The notes beneath the pieces are model-generated. The model saw only the letters and a program-made list of their open reading frames with translations, searched no databases and was not told the origin of the DNA. Below, piece after piece: positions 63,538-64,000 of a DNA stretch of 64,000 nt. A program made the translations under genes and the position numbers. This DNA comes from Vibrio gangliei. Its GTDB lineage: Bacteria > Pseudomonadota > Gammaproteobacteria > Enterobacterales > Vibrionaceae. Every line of letters starts with the position of its first letter. Position 1 is the stretch's first letter. The stretch spans positions 1,302,001 to 1,366,000 of the forward strand of contig NZ_AP021869.1 in NCBI RefSeq assembly GCF_026001925.1, read 5' to 3'.

Positions 63538-63888
63538 TTAGCAACTTGCTGCTACAAACGCGATCTCAACCAAATACTTCGGATTCGCTAACTCCGCTTT
63601 CACACAAGCACGACTTGGTGCACTCCCTTCTGGCAACCAAGCTTCCCACTCTTCATTGAATGCTTCAATATTGGCAAAATCGGTTAAATAAATGGTGCAA
63701 GATAGAATGCGAGATTTGTCACTATTCACGCTAACTAACATTTCTTCGGCTTGAGCAAACACTTGCTTAGCTTGTCCTCTGATATCTGCGCTAAGATCGC
63801 TCTCAGGCACTTCAACAAAATGGGCAATACCATTAAAAACGGTCACATCAGACCAACGGGCACATGGGTTAACACGAGTAATTGTCAT
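63538..63888 (-). CDS. yoaB: RidA-family protein, YoaB-like
   Basis: A 116-residue RidA/YjgF-fold protein. ARWSDVTVFNGIAHFVEVPE, SRILSCTIYLTDFANIEAFNEEWEAWLPEG, and SRACVKAELANPKYLVEIAFVA follow E. coli YoaB. The catalytic-type Arg of RidA is present in the SRACVKAEL strand. RidA proteins hydrolyse reactive enamines/imines, such as those released by serine dehydratases, so its place 1.3 kb from sdaA is suggestive. A partial gene lies just upstream on the same strand. Confidence 0.85.
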   Translation of the reverse strand: MTITRVNPCARWSDVTVFNGIAHFVEVPESDLSADIRGQAKQVFAQAEEMLVSVNSDKSRILSCTIYLTDFANIEAFNEEWEAWLPEGSAPSRACVKAELANPKYLVEIAFVAASC

Positions 63889-63903
63889 AATATCTATTCT
63901 TGT

Positions 63904-64000
63904 TTAATTTGAGGTGGTTGTATTTGCTTCTGTATCTTGATTCTCTTTTTGTGCAGCAAGCCCTGCATCAACCTGTTTCATCAGTTCTTCAAGATTTAAC
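63904..64000 (-). CDS. C-terminal end of an unidentified protein (partial)
   Basis: The minus strand is open from the window edge to a TAA at 63904-63906: 31 residues, ending in a helix-like LEELMKQVDAGLAAQKEN and a Thr/Asn-rich tail. The stop is 16 bases before the yoaB-like start, so the two are probably co-transcribed. Too short to name. Confidence 0.6.
   Translation of the reverse strand, partial: LNLEELMKQVDAGLAAQKENQDTEANTTTSN

Noticed and set aside
1..64000. CRISPR array, prophage, integron or complete IS
   Set aside because: No spaced direct repeats of CRISPR type, no phage structural genes, no integrase or transposase ORF, and no attC-like array seen; only MITE-like repeats are present.

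Overview
The window looks like chromosomal DNA of a Vibrionaceae bacterium. It is AT-rich, and the gene set and gene order are vibrio- or enterobacteria-like: ravA-viaA, ycjX-ycjF-tyrR, rnb beside deaD, sdaC-sdaA, and a fructose/mannose PTS cluster with manA. Intergenic repeats beginning TATACCCAAGT and a GlyGly-CTERM protease also fit Vibrio. The species cannot be fixed from the sequence alone. There is no rRNA, tRNA, CRISPR array, prophage or complete insertion sequence. Almost all of it is core or near-core genome.

Layout. 1-4 kb: 3' part of a class 3 lipase, a decayed EAL-domain gene, ppiC, a MaoC dehydratase and a secreted choice-of-anchor I type protein. 4-12.5 kb: ravA-viaA, a NUDIX hydrolase with ltaE, a TetR regulator, an RhlE-type helicase, acpH and a small zinc-ribbon protein. 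12.5-18.1 kb: a YieH-like phosphatase, CreA-like lipoprotein, secreted trypsin-like protease, DsbA-like lipoprotein plus FKBP pair, yqaB and arfB. 18.2-26.5 kb: folE/moeA divergent pair, alx/terC behind a yybP-ykoY manganese riboswitch, a 5'-nucleotidase, the OLD-family gene ybjD, a MITE-like repeat and yidA. 26.6-34.7 kb: zntA with a ZntR-type promoter, then a PTS module (EIIB; EIIA with an HPr-like N-terminus; AraC regulator; EIIABC; manA) that probably takes up and isomerises mannose. 34.8-47.6 kb: a lipoprotein, ybiT, an LEA-like secreted protein, ackA, deaD, rnb, a PstS-like protein under a Pho box, small proteins and a PhnA protein. 47.6-55.1 kb: PaiB and VOC proteins, then the minus-strand run ycjX-ycjF-tyrR-rimJ-HD hydrolase-hypothetical, and a small membrane protein. 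55.3-64 kb: class I fumarase, pabB-nudL, sdaC-sdaA, ldhA, a RidA protein and the 3' end of one more gene.

How the genes work together. Several genes serve mixed-acid and serine catabolism (ackA, ldhA, fumarase, sdaC-sdaA). Others serve cofactor synthesis (folE, moeA, pabB) and RNA turnover or cold adaptation (deaD, rhlE, rnb). Metal homeostasis (alx, zntA) and envelope protein folding (ppiC, the DsbA-like lipoprotein, FKBP) are also present. Most convergent or terminal gene ends carry recognisable hairpin terminators.

No clearly new multi-gene system was found. The most interesting signals are regulatory RNA and operators (Mn riboswitch, ZntR and Pho boxes, an SD-competing hairpin before sdaA), dispersed palindromic repeats at gene 3' ends, a degenerate HPr-like/EIIA protein, and a ybiT gene with no ordinary start codon at its conserved N-terminus.
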